This document shows positions 6,565 through 15,001 of a stretch of 64,000 bases of DNA, piece by piece. Origin of the DNA: Nitrospira sp. UBA6493 (GTDB lineage Bacteria; Nitrospirota; Nitrospiria; Nitrospirales; Nitrospiraceae). A program made the translations under genes and the position numbers. The stretch is taken from positions 52,793 through 116,792 of the forward strand of contig DJMJ01000002.1 in NCBI GenBank assembly GCA_002435325.1, given 5' to 3'. The notes beneath the pieces were generated by a model. The model saw nothing but the letters and a program-made list of their open reading frames with translations. It was not told the origin of the DNA and ran no database searches. Numbering within the stretch: position 1 is the first letter of the stretch; each line of letters begins with the position of its first letter.

Positions 6565-8009
6565 TGCGCGGTATCGTCTGGTTCAGGCGGGATCTCAGGC
6601 TTCACGATCAACCGGCCCTGACGGCCGCCTGCCGGGAGTGCGATGAGATCATTCCCCTCTTTGTATTTGATGATTCCCTGTTACAGTCCCATGTGTTCGG
6701 GGCAGCCTGCGTGAATTTCATGTTGGGATGTCTTCAGGAACTGTCTATGTCACTGGCCGAGCGAGGTGTGGTCCTGCGATGGCGTCGCGGCAACCCGGTG
6801 GAAGAAGTGGTGCGAGCCGCACGGGAATGGAAGGCCGATGCGTTGTATTGGAACCGTGACTATGAGCCCGCGACAATCGAGCGCGACCGGGCCGTCCAGC
6901 AACGGCTGGCTCAGACGGGTGTCGTCGTTCGTACCTTCAAGGACCATGTGGTGTTTGAGTCGGAAGAAATACGCGGCGCGACCGGTGACCCGCTGCAGCG
7001 ATACAGTGCCTATCGCACCCGCTGGTGGGCCAAGTGGCAGGCGACGAAACCGTCGCCCCTCCCGATTCCCAGGGCCATGACAGCTTCAAAGAATGCAGTG
7101 TTCCCTGCCTCTCCTCCCCTTCCATCGGCATTGGAACTGGGCTACGACCTCGTGACGCCATGGATTGAGCCCGGTGAACGGAATGCAAAGAAACGGTTGC
7201 AGTGGTTCATTGAGGGGCCCATACACACCTACGGCAATGGCCGGAACATGCCGGGCATCGACGGGAGCTCACGACTCTCCCCCCACTTTCGTTTCGGAAC
7301 AGTATCAGCCTGTACGGCGATCTCTGCGGCGTTGGGCGCTTTCGCGAAGGGTGGGCGCGCATCGAGAGCGGATGTGATGATTTGGATCGATGAGCTGGTT
7401 TGGAGAGAATTCTTTCAGCAAGTGCTGTCGGCATTTCCCCGGGTGGTTAACGGTCCCTTCCGTAACGCGGCAGTTCCGCCAGCCCGTGAACCGGGGCCTG
7501 AACGGAACCGGCTGTTTCAGGCCTGGTGTGATGGCAAGACCGGCTTTCCGATCGTGGATGCGGGCATGCGGCAACTCAATCAGACGGGATGGATGCATAA
7601 CCGCGTGCGGATGGTCGTAGCCTCCTTCCTCGTCAAGGATCTGCGGCTCGATTGGCAGAGCGGCGAGCGGTATTTCATGCAGCGCTTGCTGGATGCGGAT
7701 GTGGCGGCCAATAACGGCAACTGGCAATGGTGCGCCGCGACCGGTACGGATGCGATGCGCGGGTACCGCATTTTCAACCCGGTTCTGCAAAGCAAGAAGT
7801 TCGATCCGGACGGGGCCTACATCCGCGCCTATGTGCCGGAATTGTCCGGGGTGGCGACCAGGTGGATTCATGAGCCGCATGTGATGAGTCTTGATGAGCA
7901 GGGTCGTGTGGGATGCCGGATCGGCGCAGACTACCCGCTACCTCTCGTGGATCACGCACAGGCCCGCCGGGAATACCTGGATCTTGGCCAACAATTGGTG
8001 ACCAGATGA
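6564..8009 (+). CDS. phrB: Deoxyribodipyrimidine photolyase (class I CPD photolyase)
   Basis: This flavoprotein uses blue light to split cyclobutane pyrimidine dimers in DNA. The N-terminal antenna-binding Rossmann domain starts with GIVWFRRDLRLHDQPAL (residues 3-19). The FAD domain shows the expected pieces: RLSPHFRFGTVS, WIDELVWREFFQQVL, KTGFPIVDAGMRQLNQTGWM followed by HNRVRM, and NNGNWQWCAATGTDA, which includes electron-transfer tryptophans at their usual places. The length of 481 is typical. It overlaps the preceding membrane-protein gene by one base and the following DUF523/DUF1722 gene by 4 bases. It is the clearest light-related gene of the cluster. Confidence 0.97.
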   Translation: MRGIVWFRRDLRLHDQPALTAACRECDEIIPLFVFDDSLLQSHVFGAACVNFMLGCLQELSMSLAERGVVLRWRRGNPVEEVVRAAREWKADALYWNRDYEPATIERDRAVQQRLAQTGVVVRTFKDHVVFESEEIRGATGDPLQRYSAYRTRWWAKWQATKPSPLPIPRAMTASKNAVFPASPPLPSALELGYDLVTPWIEPGERNAKKRLQWFIEGPIHTYGNGRNMPGIDGSSRLSPHFRFGTVSACTAISAALGAFAKGGRASRADVMIWIDELVWREFFQQVLSAFPRVVNGPFRNAAVPPAREPGPERNRLFQAWCDGKTGFPIVDAGMRQLNQTGWMHNRVRMVVASFLVKDLRLDWQSGERYFMQRLLDADVAANNGNWQWCAATGTDAMRGYRIFNPVLQSKKFDPDGAYIRAYVPELSGVATRWIHEPHVMSLDEQGRVGCRIGADYPLPLVDHAQARREYLDLGQQLVTR

Positions 8010-8959
8010 CGGCCGCACCGCTTCGTCTCGGGATCAGCCGCTGTCTCCTCGGAGACGAAGTACGGTTTGACGGGGGCCATAAGCGCGACAACTTCCTGAC
8101 CGACGTGTTCGGCCGGTATGTGGAATGGGTTCCGGTCTGTCCTGAAGTGGAAGCCGGATTGGGCACGCCCCGGGAAGCGATGCGTCTGGTCGGCGATCCC
8201 GCCCATCCCCGGCTGCTGACAATCAAAAGCGGACAGGATCATACCCGGGCGCTGGAAAAGATGACGGTCAATCGTCTTGAGGAGCTTGGGGACCTGCACT
8301 TATCCGGGTTTGTGTTTAAGAGGGGCTCGCCGAGCTGTGGCGTCGAGCGGGTTCGTGTATACACCGAACAGGGGATGCCCAGCCGGAGTGGTGCCGGATT
8401 ATTCGCGCGGGCCTATGTCGAACAGTTTCCGCTTATTCCGGTCGAGGAAGAAGGGCGGCTGAGCGATGCTCCGCTCAGAGAGAATTTTATCGAGCGGGTG
8501 TTTTGTTATCGCCGCTACCAGGATCTGCTTGAGAACGGCGTGACGAGGCAGAGGGTGGTAGAGTTCCACACGATTCACAAGTACCTGCTCATGGCCCATA
8601 GTATTCAGCATTACCAACTGCTCGGACGGCTGGTGGCTCAGCCAGAGCGGTACCGACCCAAAGAGCTGGCTCACCAGTATGGCGACCTCTTCATGAAGGC
8701 GCTGACCGTCAAGGCGACAGTGCGCAAGCACGTGAATGTGCTGCAGCATATTCTGGGCTACTTTAAGGACCATTTGGGAACTCAGGAGAAAGCGGAGTTA
8801 TTAGGCGTGATCGGGGATTATCATCAGGGACTCACGCCATTGATCGTGCCGCTCACGCTGATCAAACATTACGTTCATCTCTTCGATGTGGGCTATATCC
8901 GTGAGCAGGTCTATCTGAATCCGCATCCGAAGGAACTCATGTTGCGCAATCATGTGTAG
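8006..8959 (+). CDS. DUF523-DUF1722 fusion protein (YbgA-like)
   Basis: The ATG at 8006 overlaps the photolyase stop (ATGA). The N-terminal half is DUF523 (residues 5-150): LGISRCLLGDEVRFDGGHKR, VCPEVEAGLGTPREAMRL and FKRGSPSCGVERV with its conserved cysteines. The C-terminal half is DUF1722 (residues 185-305): FHTIHKYLLMAHSIQHYQLLG and HILGYFK. The family is a frequent photolyase neighbour, and in many genomes ybgA is next to phr. DUF523 has been linked to sulfur chemistry (thiouracil-desulfidase-like), but the cellular role is not settled. Cytoplasmic. Confidence 0.9.
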   Translation: MTAAPLRLGISRCLLGDEVRFDGGHKRDNFLTDVFGRYVEWVPVCPEVEAGLGTPREAMRLVGDPAHPRLLTIKSGQDHTRALEKMTVNRLEELGDLHLSGFVFKRGSPSCGVERVRVYTEQGMPSRSGAGLFARAYVEQFPLIPVEEEGRLSDAPLRENFIERVFCYRRYQDLLENGVTRQRVVEFHTIHKYLLMAHSIQHYQLLGRLVAQPERYRPKELAHQYGDLFMKALTVKATVRKHVNVLQHILGYFKDHLGTQEKAELLGVIGDYHQGLTPLIVPLTLIKHYVHLFDVGYIREQVYLNPHPKELMLRNHV

Positions 8960-8971
8960 AGAGGAACCACC

Positions 8972-9343
8972 ATGCCGCATGTTGTCATAGAAGAAGCCGG
9001 AGATCTGCAGGGGCTTTATCAGGCCTTCGTTCCGATGATGCATCGGGCGGGGACCGACATTCTGAAAGTGCAGGAGTTTTATATCGGCCGGAGCGGGAAG
9101 GAAGCCTTGCTGGAGTCGGTGGCGATTGAACAGGGCGTCGCGCGCAGTTTCTTTGTCCAGCTCAAACGACATGAGCGTTCAATCACCGTGCGTCTCTTGC
9201 CGGCCACCGATCCTGAAAAGACTCCGGCAGTGAAGCAGGTGATGGCGATGGTCGCCGGGTTCATTCGGACGGTGTGCCCAGCGAGTCACTATGGGAAGAC
9301 TAATCTACAGGAGTATTTGAACGTGACGACCAGTTCAATGTGA
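8972..9343 (+). CDS. Conserved-looking hypothetical protein (123 aa)
   Basis: I do not recognise a family. The protein is soluble, has no signal peptide, and reads as a compact alpha/beta domain (MPHVVIEEAGDLQGLYQAFV, SFFVQLKRHERSITVRLLP). Good codon use, a GAGGAACC ribosome-binding site and its place 12 bases after the DUF523 gene support a real gene in the photolyase operon. Confidence 0.65.
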   Translation: MPHVVIEEAGDLQGLYQAFVPMMHRAGTDILKVQEFYIGRSGKEALLESVAIEQGVARSFFVQLKRHERSITVRLLPATDPEKTPAVKQVMAMVAGFIRTVCPASHYGKTNLQEYLNVTTSSM

Positions 9344-9373
9344 GCAAAACAATTTACCAGGGGGAGACAGGAC

Positions 9374-9883
9374 ATGAAAGTCGAGAGACACGGTGTAATT
9401 CTAGTGGGGCACGGCGGGATTCCCAAGGGGTGCCCGCAGGATTTGGTGACGAGGCTGAAACGCTTGGAGGGACAGCGGCGCGCGGCTAAGCAACCAATGT
9501 CGGCAGAGGAACTCGAGTTGGATACCAAGATCCGCCAGTGGCCGAGGACGCCGGAGACGGACCCCTATCAATCAGGACTTGAGGCGGTGGCTGCTCAGTT
9601 GCGAGCCAACTTAGGGGATGTCTTGTTCGCTGTCGCCTATAACGAGTTTTGCGCGCCGACGCTGGAAGAGTCCGTGGATGAACTCGCTAAGAAGGGAGCA
9701 ACGCACATCACGGTCACGACGACCATGTTTACTCCTGGCGGTTCACATTCGGAAGTCGAGATTCCGGAAATCCTCGACCATCTGCGGCCGCAGTATCCAG
9801 GAGTTGAACTCCGTTATGCCTGGCCGTTCGATCTTCAGCTGGTCGCGAGCACGTTGGCGGAACAGGTGAAGCGGTTTTCTTGA
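9374..9883 (+). CDS. CbiX/SirB-like sirohydrochlorin chelatase
   Basis: This is a single-domain chelatase of the CbiX/SirB type, which inserts Co2+ or Fe2+ into sirohydrochlorin (cobalamin or siroheme pathway). Visible motifs are VILVGHGGIPKG with the first metal-binding His (residue 13) and FTPGGSHSEVEIPEIL with the second His (about residue 124). At 169 aa it is longer than minimal CbiX-S (about 120) because of an insertion near residues 25-60. The location matters: the candidate regulator of this cluster is a B12-type MerR protein, so a tetrapyrrole chelatase here may supply the chromophore pathway. Metal specificity cannot be read from sequence. Confidence 0.8.
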   Translation: MKVERHGVILVGHGGIPKGCPQDLVTRLKRLEGQRRAAKQPMSAEELELDTKIRQWPRTPETDPYQSGLEAVAAQLRANLGDVLFAVAYNEFCAPTLEESVDELAKKGATHITVTTTMFTPGGSHSEVEIPEILDHLRPQYPGVELRYAWPFDLQLVASTLAEQVKRFS

Positions 9884-9960
9884 CGATGGCTAATATCGTA
9901 TGAGGTCCTGAATTTGTTCTCGGTCTAGGTTACATCAACATACCTCGGAGGGAAAGTGTC

Positions 9961-11256
9961 ATGAGGTTAATCATTCTCGCCACGCAAGAAACCCTTTCGC
10001 TCGTCTTCCATATGGCTAGGTCTTTTGTCGCAACGGGAATAATTTATGTAGTGACCCTTTCCGCCTGTGCCAGCCCCATGGCAATTAATACCGCAATGAT
10101 TGCGTATGACGACGCCGTACTCCGCGCTGAGAATGAGCTCCTTCTCCTCAACGTTCTTCGGGCTCGAGACGATGAGCCAATGCACTTCACTGTTACGCCA
10201 AGCATCGCGGCCACTTTCCATTTTCAAGTCAATGGCGGGATAGGCGGTCACATGTTCAGCTCAAGCCCTCGCACGGCCTATAACGCTAATTTCCTCAGCT
10301 TGAACCTAGGGGGAGAAGCATCAGAGAGTCCCACAGCCCAAATTATCCCGATTCAAGGCGAGGAATTCACCCGACGGATTTTGATGCCCCTTGATCAAGG
10401 CAAATTTGAATTTTTGACAAATCAGTCCTCCAATATAGGGGCTGTCTTGCGCCTAACCGTCCAAGAGATTGAAGTAGAATCCCAGAAAAAGGATTTACAT
10501 TTGCTGAGAAATTCTCCCGGCTATCGGGAGGAATACCTTGAATTTCGTCGGTTCGTACAACATCTTGCATACCTTTATGCTACCAGACGCCTATATGTTG
10601 GTCCCCTAATATTTGACGATCCCCTAGAAGTTCCAGATCAACAAACCCTTTCCAAGCTGCCTCTCGATCAGGTTTTAGATGGGCGTCAACGGTTGGAACG
10701 TCTGGATGACAACCGATATGTTATCAGCCGCACTGTGGTTGGCCGGATTATGATTATGGATGTCAACCCCTTCTTGCTAAGCAATCAAGAGCGGCTTAAT
10801 TTAAATCGGCGATTCGAGTACATGAAGAGCAACGCGATACCGGTGATTATGATGCGGGATTCGACTGTGAATGGCGATCCGTTAACTAGCGTCATTCGAT
10901 TGCGAAGCTTTGCACAGATCGTGAAATTTCTTGCCAACGGATTGGGTAAAGAGCCGGAGTATGATGTCGAACCCGACGATCAGACTGGCGTCATCACCGG
11001 GGCATTTGGACGACCGGTTCCAGATCCGCCGCAGACCTTCAAGCTTCATAGCGGTCCCGAGGTGCCTTCCGGGGAGTTCATTTCCACCGTCCACAAAGGT
11101 CAGGCGTATTGGCTTGAAGGCACGCGCAACGGATCGGAGCCTATTCGTGAGGCTTCATGGGACTTGGAAGTATTTGGATTGCTATACCAGATATTTCAGT
11201 TGACGGTCAGCGAAGGGACACAAAACCGCGGCTTGCCGATCACAATTGCCAAGTGA
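9961..11256 (+). CDS. Hypothetical lipoprotein (431 aa) with AT-richer composition
   Basis: GGAGGG precedes the ATG. The N terminus has a hydrophobic segment and a lipobox-like TLSAC (Cys near residue 37), so it is probably a lipoprotein; a start at 10012 (MARSFVATG) would give a shorter, more usual signal peptide. The rest is a large soluble domain (NELLLLNVLRARDDEPMHF, FTRRILMPLDQGKFEF, VGRIMIMDVNPFLLSNQERL) that I do not recognise. Codon and base use are visibly AT-richer than the flanking genes, which suggests a different history. Its last bases overlap the GTG start of the next methyltransferase gene. Confidence 0.75.
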   Translation: MRLIILATQETLSLVFHMARSFVATGIIYVVTLSACASPMAINTAMIAYDDAVLRAENELLLLNVLRARDDEPMHFTVTPSIAATFHFQVNGGIGGHMFSSSPRTAYNANFLSLNLGGEASESPTAQIIPIQGEEFTRRILMPLDQGKFEFLTNQSSNIGAVLRLTVQEIEVESQKKDLHLLRNSPGYREEYLEFRRFVQHLAYLYATRRLYVGPLIFDDPLEVPDQQTLSKLPLDQVLDGRQRLERLDDNRYVISRTVVGRIMIMDVNPFLLSNQERLNLNRRFEYMKSNAIPVIMMRDSTVNGDPLTSVIRLRSFAQIVKFLANGLGKEPEYDVEPDDQTGVITGAFGRPVPDPPQTFKLHSGPEVPSGEFISTVHKGQAYWLEGTRNGSEPIREASWDLEVFGLLYQIFQLTVSEGTQNRGLPITIAK

Positions 11257-12341
11257 ACCTTTTGAGCTCCCAGCCTATACAACATGTCACCCGTCTTGCA
11301 TTGCATCTGTCCGAACAGGGGCTCTTACCAGAGGCGGCGATCCGATGGGGGATCCGACAGTTGCTCAAACAGCGCCTCCATGAGATCCGGTCAGGTGACG
11401 CCGCGGCAGCGGCACTGCAGGAAATGCGATTTATCGAGGAGATACGCCGTTCGCCCATCGCTGTGCTGCCGGAGAAGGCCAATGATCAGCACTATGAAGT
11501 CCCGGCCGAGTTCTTTCGGCAGGTCCTCGGGCCTCACCTGAAATACAGCAGCGCGTTCTGGCCCGCCAACACGACGACCCTAGACCAGGCAGAAGCCGCC
11601 GGTTTGCGCGAGTCCTGCCTGCATGCGCGCCTGATGAACGGCCAGACGATTCTGGAACTCGGATGCGGCTGGGGGTCCCTCACGTTGTGGATGGCTGAGC
11701 ACTACCCCGACAGCCGTATCACGGCGGTCTCCAATTCCCGCTCGCAGCGGGCTTACATCGAGGCCCAAGCCAGAGAACGCGGTCTGCAGAACCGGGTTCG
11801 GGTGGTGACCTGCGACATGAACACGTTCGAGATCGACCCCGGGCAATTCGATCGGGTGGTGTCGGTGGAAATGTTCGAACACATGCGTAACTGGCCTGAC
11901 CTATTTGCGCGCGTCCGACGATGGCTGAAACCGGGCGGCCAGTTCTTCATGCACGTGTTCGTGCATCGTGCGACTTCGTACCTGTTCCAAGACCGGGGAC
12001 CCGCCGACTGGATGAGTCGTCAGTTTTTCACGGGCGGGATGATGCCCGGCGATGGCCTGCCGCTGGCTTGTCAGGACCATCTCGCCTGTGTGGCCCGCTG
12101 GCAGTGGGACGGCACGCACTATGAGAAGACGGCCAACGCCTGGCTGGCCAATATGGATGCCGCCCGCGAGACACTCTGGCCCGTGATCGAGCGGGTCTAC
12201 GGGAAGGCCCATGCGCAAGCCTGGTGGGGACGGTGGCGTATCTTCTTTATGGCCTGTGCCGAGCTGTTCGGCTATGAGGAGGGCCGACAATGGGGGGTCA
12301 GTCACTATCTCTTCGAAAGACCGGCCGCGAGTGCTTCATGA
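11253..12341 (+). CDS. Cyclopropane-fatty-acid-synthase-like SAM-dependent methyltransferase (paralog 1)
   Basis: A GTG start at 11253 (GTGA overlap with the lipoprotein stop) fits the domain; frames further upstream lie inside the preceding gene. The SAM-binding motif is ILELGCGWGSLTLWMAEHYP (about residues 132-151), followed by ITAVSNSRSQRAYIE and VVSVEMFEHMRNW, all typical of the CFA-synthase/mycolate methyltransferase group. The N-terminal 60 residues are helical. At 362 aa it lacks part of the N-terminal lipid-binding domain of classical Cfa. It probably methylates an unsaturated phospholipid acyl chain. It heads a tightly overlapping block with DUF2878, DUF1295, DUF6134 and lipocalin genes. 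Confidence 0.85.
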   Translation: MNLLSSQPIQHVTRLALHLSEQGLLPEAAIRWGIRQLLKQRLHEIRSGDAAAAALQEMRFIEEIRRSPIAVLPEKANDQHYEVPAEFFRQVLGPHLKYSSAFWPANTTTLDQAEAAGLRESCLHARLMNGQTILELGCGWGSLTLWMAEHYPDSRITAVSNSRSQRAYIEAQARERGLQNRVRVVTCDMNTFEIDPGQFDRVVSVEMFEHMRNWPDLFARVRRWLKPGGQFFMHVFVHRATSYLFQDRGPADWMSRQFFTGGMMPGDGLPLACQDHLACVARWQWDGTHYEKTANAWLANMDAARETLWPVIERVYGKAHAQAWWGRWRIFFMACAELFGYEEGRQWGVSHYLFERPAASAS

Positions 12342-12889
12342 AGATGGGCACCACGATGATCGTGAGCAACTTTGTGCTCTTTCAAATCGGCTGGTTTGCG
12401 TGCGTGTGGAGCGCCGCGGCGGCCCAGCCCTGGATCGGCGTGCTGGTGACGACGGGGGTGGTGGTGGCGCATGTGCTCCGTGCTCCCCTGCCAAAGGCGG
12501 AGCTCACACTGGTATTCCTGGCACTCGCCCTGGGGCTCGTCTTCGATAGCCTGTTGGTATGGCAGGGCTGGCTGCAGTATTCCTCAGGAATTGTGCTCCC
12601 GAACGTTGCCCCGTATTGGATCGTGGCGTTGTGGGGGCTCTTCGCAACCCTGCTGAATGTCTCGTTGCGTTGGATGAGGGGGCGCTGGGTCATCGCGGTT
12701 GTGTTTGGAGCCGTCGGGGGTCCTGCCGCCTACTATGGCGGCCTCCGCATTGGGGCGCTGGAATTCGGCAATATGCCAGCAGGGCTGTTGGCTCTTGCCA
12801 TCGGCTGGGCTGTGCTGACGCCGCTACTGCTCTCGTTATCAGCTCTTTTTGACGGCTATACCGGTCTGCTGGAGAAGAAGACGTCATGA
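12338..12889 (+). CDS. DUF2878 integral membrane protein
   Basis: ATGA overlap with the methyltransferase sets the start (MKMGTTMIVSNFVLFQIGWF). The protein has five or six membrane helices, with the family-typical segments FQIGWFACV, VFDSLLVWQGWL, PYWIVALWGLFATLLNVSL and GGPAAYYGGLRIGA. Its length of 183 is usual for DUF2878. Function is unknown; these genes repeatedly accompany CFA-like methyltransferases and photolyases, so a role in membrane-lipid modification or transfer is plausible. Confidence 0.8.
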   Translation: MKMGTTMIVSNFVLFQIGWFACVWSAAAAQPWIGVLVTTGVVVAHVLRAPLPKAELTLVFLALALGLVFDSLLVWQGWLQYSSGIVLPNVAPYWIVALWGLFATLLNVSLRWMRGRWVIAVVFGAVGGPAAYYGGLRIGALEFGNMPAGLLALAIGWAVLTPLLLSLSALFDGYTGLLEKKTS

Positions 12890-13692
12890 GTCTATCGCTC
12901 TATGCCATGGGACTGGTTGCAACGCTGGGTCTGGCGACGCTGACATGGCTGGTCAGCGTCCTCAAGCGCGATGTGAGCATCGTGGACGGCGTGTGGGCCT
13001 TGATGCTCCTCGCCGCCGCGACGGTGTACGCCACCGGTGCGGAGCCCTATACGGGACGGACGACGCTCATCCTGACGCTGGTTGTGCTGTGGGCCGTGCG
13101 CCTGTCAGGTCATATCATCCATCGCAACTGGGGTGAGCCCGAAGACCGGCGGTATCGAGACATCCGCCAGAAATACGAACCCAATTTCGCATTGAAGAGT
13201 CTTGGCCTCATCTTCTGGTTTCAGGCGGGACTGGCGTGGATCATCTCTATGCCTCTGTGGCCGGCTCTCACCATACCGGTCGAAGCGGGGTTCATCGATG
13301 GACTGGCGGCGACGGTATGGACCGTCGGCATGATCTTCGAAGGCGTCGGAGATTGGCAGCTGTCACGATTCAAGGCCGATCCGGCGAACCGCGGCAAGGT
13401 GATGGAGCGCGGACTCTGGCGCTACACACGGCATCCCAACTATTTCGGCGAGTGCCTAATCTGGTGGGGCTTCTCCCTCTTTGCGCTGTCGGCCGGGGCC
13501 TGGTGGACGGTCGCGGGGCCCCTGCTCCTCACATACATGCTCTTGAAATTTTCAGGGGTGACCTTACTGGAACAGACCATTGTCGACCGGCGACCGGCGT
13601 ATCGAGCGTACATCGCCAGGACCAACGCCTTCATTCCCGGTCCGCCAAAACAGGATATGCAGGGCTCCACTCCAGGAACCCGGACGTCATGA
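12886..13692 (+). CDS. DUF1295 membrane protein (steroid 5-alpha-reductase/isoprenylcysteine methyltransferase fold)
   Basis: ATGA overlap with DUF2878. It has about seven membrane helices. The family signature is present: RLSGHIIHRNWGEPEDRRY and the C-terminal nucleotide or cofactor-binding region GLWRYTRHPNYFGECLIWWG, then LEQTIVDRRPAYRAYIARTN. In this superfamily the C-terminal half binds NADPH or SAM, so the protein may reduce or methylate a membrane lipid or isoprenoid. Length 268 is normal. It is central to the overlapping block and the substrate is unknown. Confidence 0.88.
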   Translation: MSLSLYAMGLVATLGLATLTWLVSVLKRDVSIVDGVWALMLLAAATVYATGAEPYTGRTTLILTLVVLWAVRLSGHIIHRNWGEPEDRRYRDIRQKYEPNFALKSLGLIFWFQAGLAWIISMPLWPALTIPVEAGFIDGLAATVWTVGMIFEGVGDWQLSRFKADPANRGKVMERGLWRYTRHPNYFGECLIWWGFSLFALSAGAWWTVAGPLLLTYMLLKFSGVTLLEQTIVDRRPAYRAYIARTNAFIPGPPKQDMQGSTPGTRTS

Positions 13693-14360
13693 ATAGCACA
13701 TGTTCCGTGACCAGCGGGTTTCGTATCGCGGTGGCCCTTCTCGGATTCCTGACGTGCCTGGGAAGCGCTTCCCAACAGGCTTGGAGTGCCGCCTCGCAGA
13801 CCTATGACTTCAAGGTCTTCCTCGGGAAGGATGAAATCGGACGCCAGCGCTTTGACGTCTCTTCTGAAGGCGAACGGACGCAGGTCCGGATAGACGCCCA
13901 GTTCACGGTCAAGTTCCTGTATATCCCGGTATACAGGTACCGGCATACCAACGTCGAAACATGGGAGGGAACGTGCCTGCGGGAGATTCGCGCGGAGACG
14001 GATGATAACGGCGAGTCCTTCTTTGTGAACGGGATTGTTCGGAACGGACAGTTACAGGTGCAGACACAAGCCGGGAACTGGACCGGCGAGGGATGTATCA
14101 AGACCTTTGCCTACTGGAACCCTGAGTGGATCAAGGGCGAGCGATTGCTGAACTCGCAGACCGGCGAACATCAGCCCGCGTCCATTCTTGCGGTAGGTGA
14201 AGAGACGATCCCTGTGCAAGGAGTCCCGACGCGAACCACGCACCGCCGGATCGTCACGGACAAGTTCACGGTCGATCTTTGGTATACCTTGAACGGCCGA
14301 TGGGTCGCGCTGCAATCCACCACGAAGAAGGGCGATACCCTTCGTTATACGCTCCAGTGA
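13689..14360 (+). CDS. DUF6134 secreted protein (223 aa)
   Basis: The ATG at 13689 overlaps the previous stop; earlier in-frame starts lie within DUF1295. A signal peptide spans residues 1-34 (VALLGFLTCLGSASQQAWSA). The mature part is beta-rich: TYDFKVFLGKDEIGRQRFDV, FLYIPVYRYRHTNVETWEGT and the closing VDLWYTLNGRWVALQSTTK. This resembles DUF6134 proteins, predicted periplasmic lipid-binding-like beta folds. The next gene is an outer-membrane lipocalin, so this may handle the same lipid ligand. Confidence 0.75.
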   Translation: MNSTCSVTSGFRIAVALLGFLTCLGSASQQAWSAASQTYDFKVFLGKDEIGRQRFDVSSEGERTQVRIDAQFTVKFLYIPVYRYRHTNVETWEGTCLREIRAETDDNGESFFVNGIVRNGQLQVQTQAGNWTGEGCIKTFAYWNPEWIKGERLLNSQTGEHQPASILAVGEETIPVQGVPTRTTHRRIVTDKFTVDLWYTLNGRWVALQSTTKKGDTLRYTLQ

Positions 14361-14367
14361 GGACGCC

Positions 14368-14898
14368 ATGTCATCTATGAGGCCGTCATTCTTCATGCCC
14401 GTTGTGCTGCTCGCACTCGCGGCCTGCAGTAGCCCCGCGCCAATCCGTACCGCGACGGCCGTAGACTTGGAGCGGTTCATGGGGGACTGGTATGTCATCG
14501 CCACGATTCCTACCTTTATCGAGACGAACGCCTACAACGCCATGGAGTCCTATCGCTTGGCCGAGGATGGCACCGTGGCCACGACTTTTAGCTTCCGCGA
14601 GGGCGGCTTCAAGGGGGAGCGCAAGACCTATCGTCCGACCGGCTATGTCCTTGATCGGGAATCGAACGCAATCTGGGGTATGCAATTCATCTGGCCGATC
14701 AAGTCCGACTATCGCATCATCTTTCTAGACGATTCGTACAGTCAGACGGTCATCGGAAGAATTGCGCGTGATTATGTGTGGCTGATGGCGCGCACACCGC
14801 AGCTCTCTGAAGTTGATTACCAGCGGTTCCTGCAGCTGATCGCCGGGGAAGGCTACGATGTTTCCAAGGTCCGTAAGGTACCGCAACGGTGGAACTAG
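14368..14898 (+). CDS. blc: Lipocalin-family lipoprotein (Blc-like)
   Basis: The signal peptide ends in a lipobox (LLALAAC, Cys about residue 20), so the protein is anchored to the outer membrane. The lipocalin fingerprint FMGDWYVIATIPTFIETNAYN (residues 38-58) is close to Blc, and WPIKSDYRIIFLDDSYSQTV followed by RDYVWLMARTPQLS gives the second and third conserved regions. Bacterial lipocalins bind fatty acids or lysophospholipids and are often stress-induced. It closes the overlapping block that starts with the methyltransferase. The spacing of 7 bases to the previous stop supports one operon. Confidence 0.92.
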   Translation: MSSMRPSFFMPVVLLALAACSSPAPIRTATAVDLERFMGDWYVIATIPTFIETNAYNAMESYRLAEDGTVATTFSFREGGFKGERKTYRPTGYVLDRESNAIWGMQFIWPIKSDYRIIFLDDSYSQTVIGRIARDYVWLMARTPQLSEVDYQRFLQLIAGEGYDVSKVRKVPQRWN

Positions 14899-15001
14899 TC
14901 TGTGCCAGGTAGTATGGAATCATACCGGACTTTGAGGCTGTGGCTGCCTGTATTGCTATCTAGCTTGGTCCGGACTTGATCAACGAGGCACTGAAGGTCG
15001 T

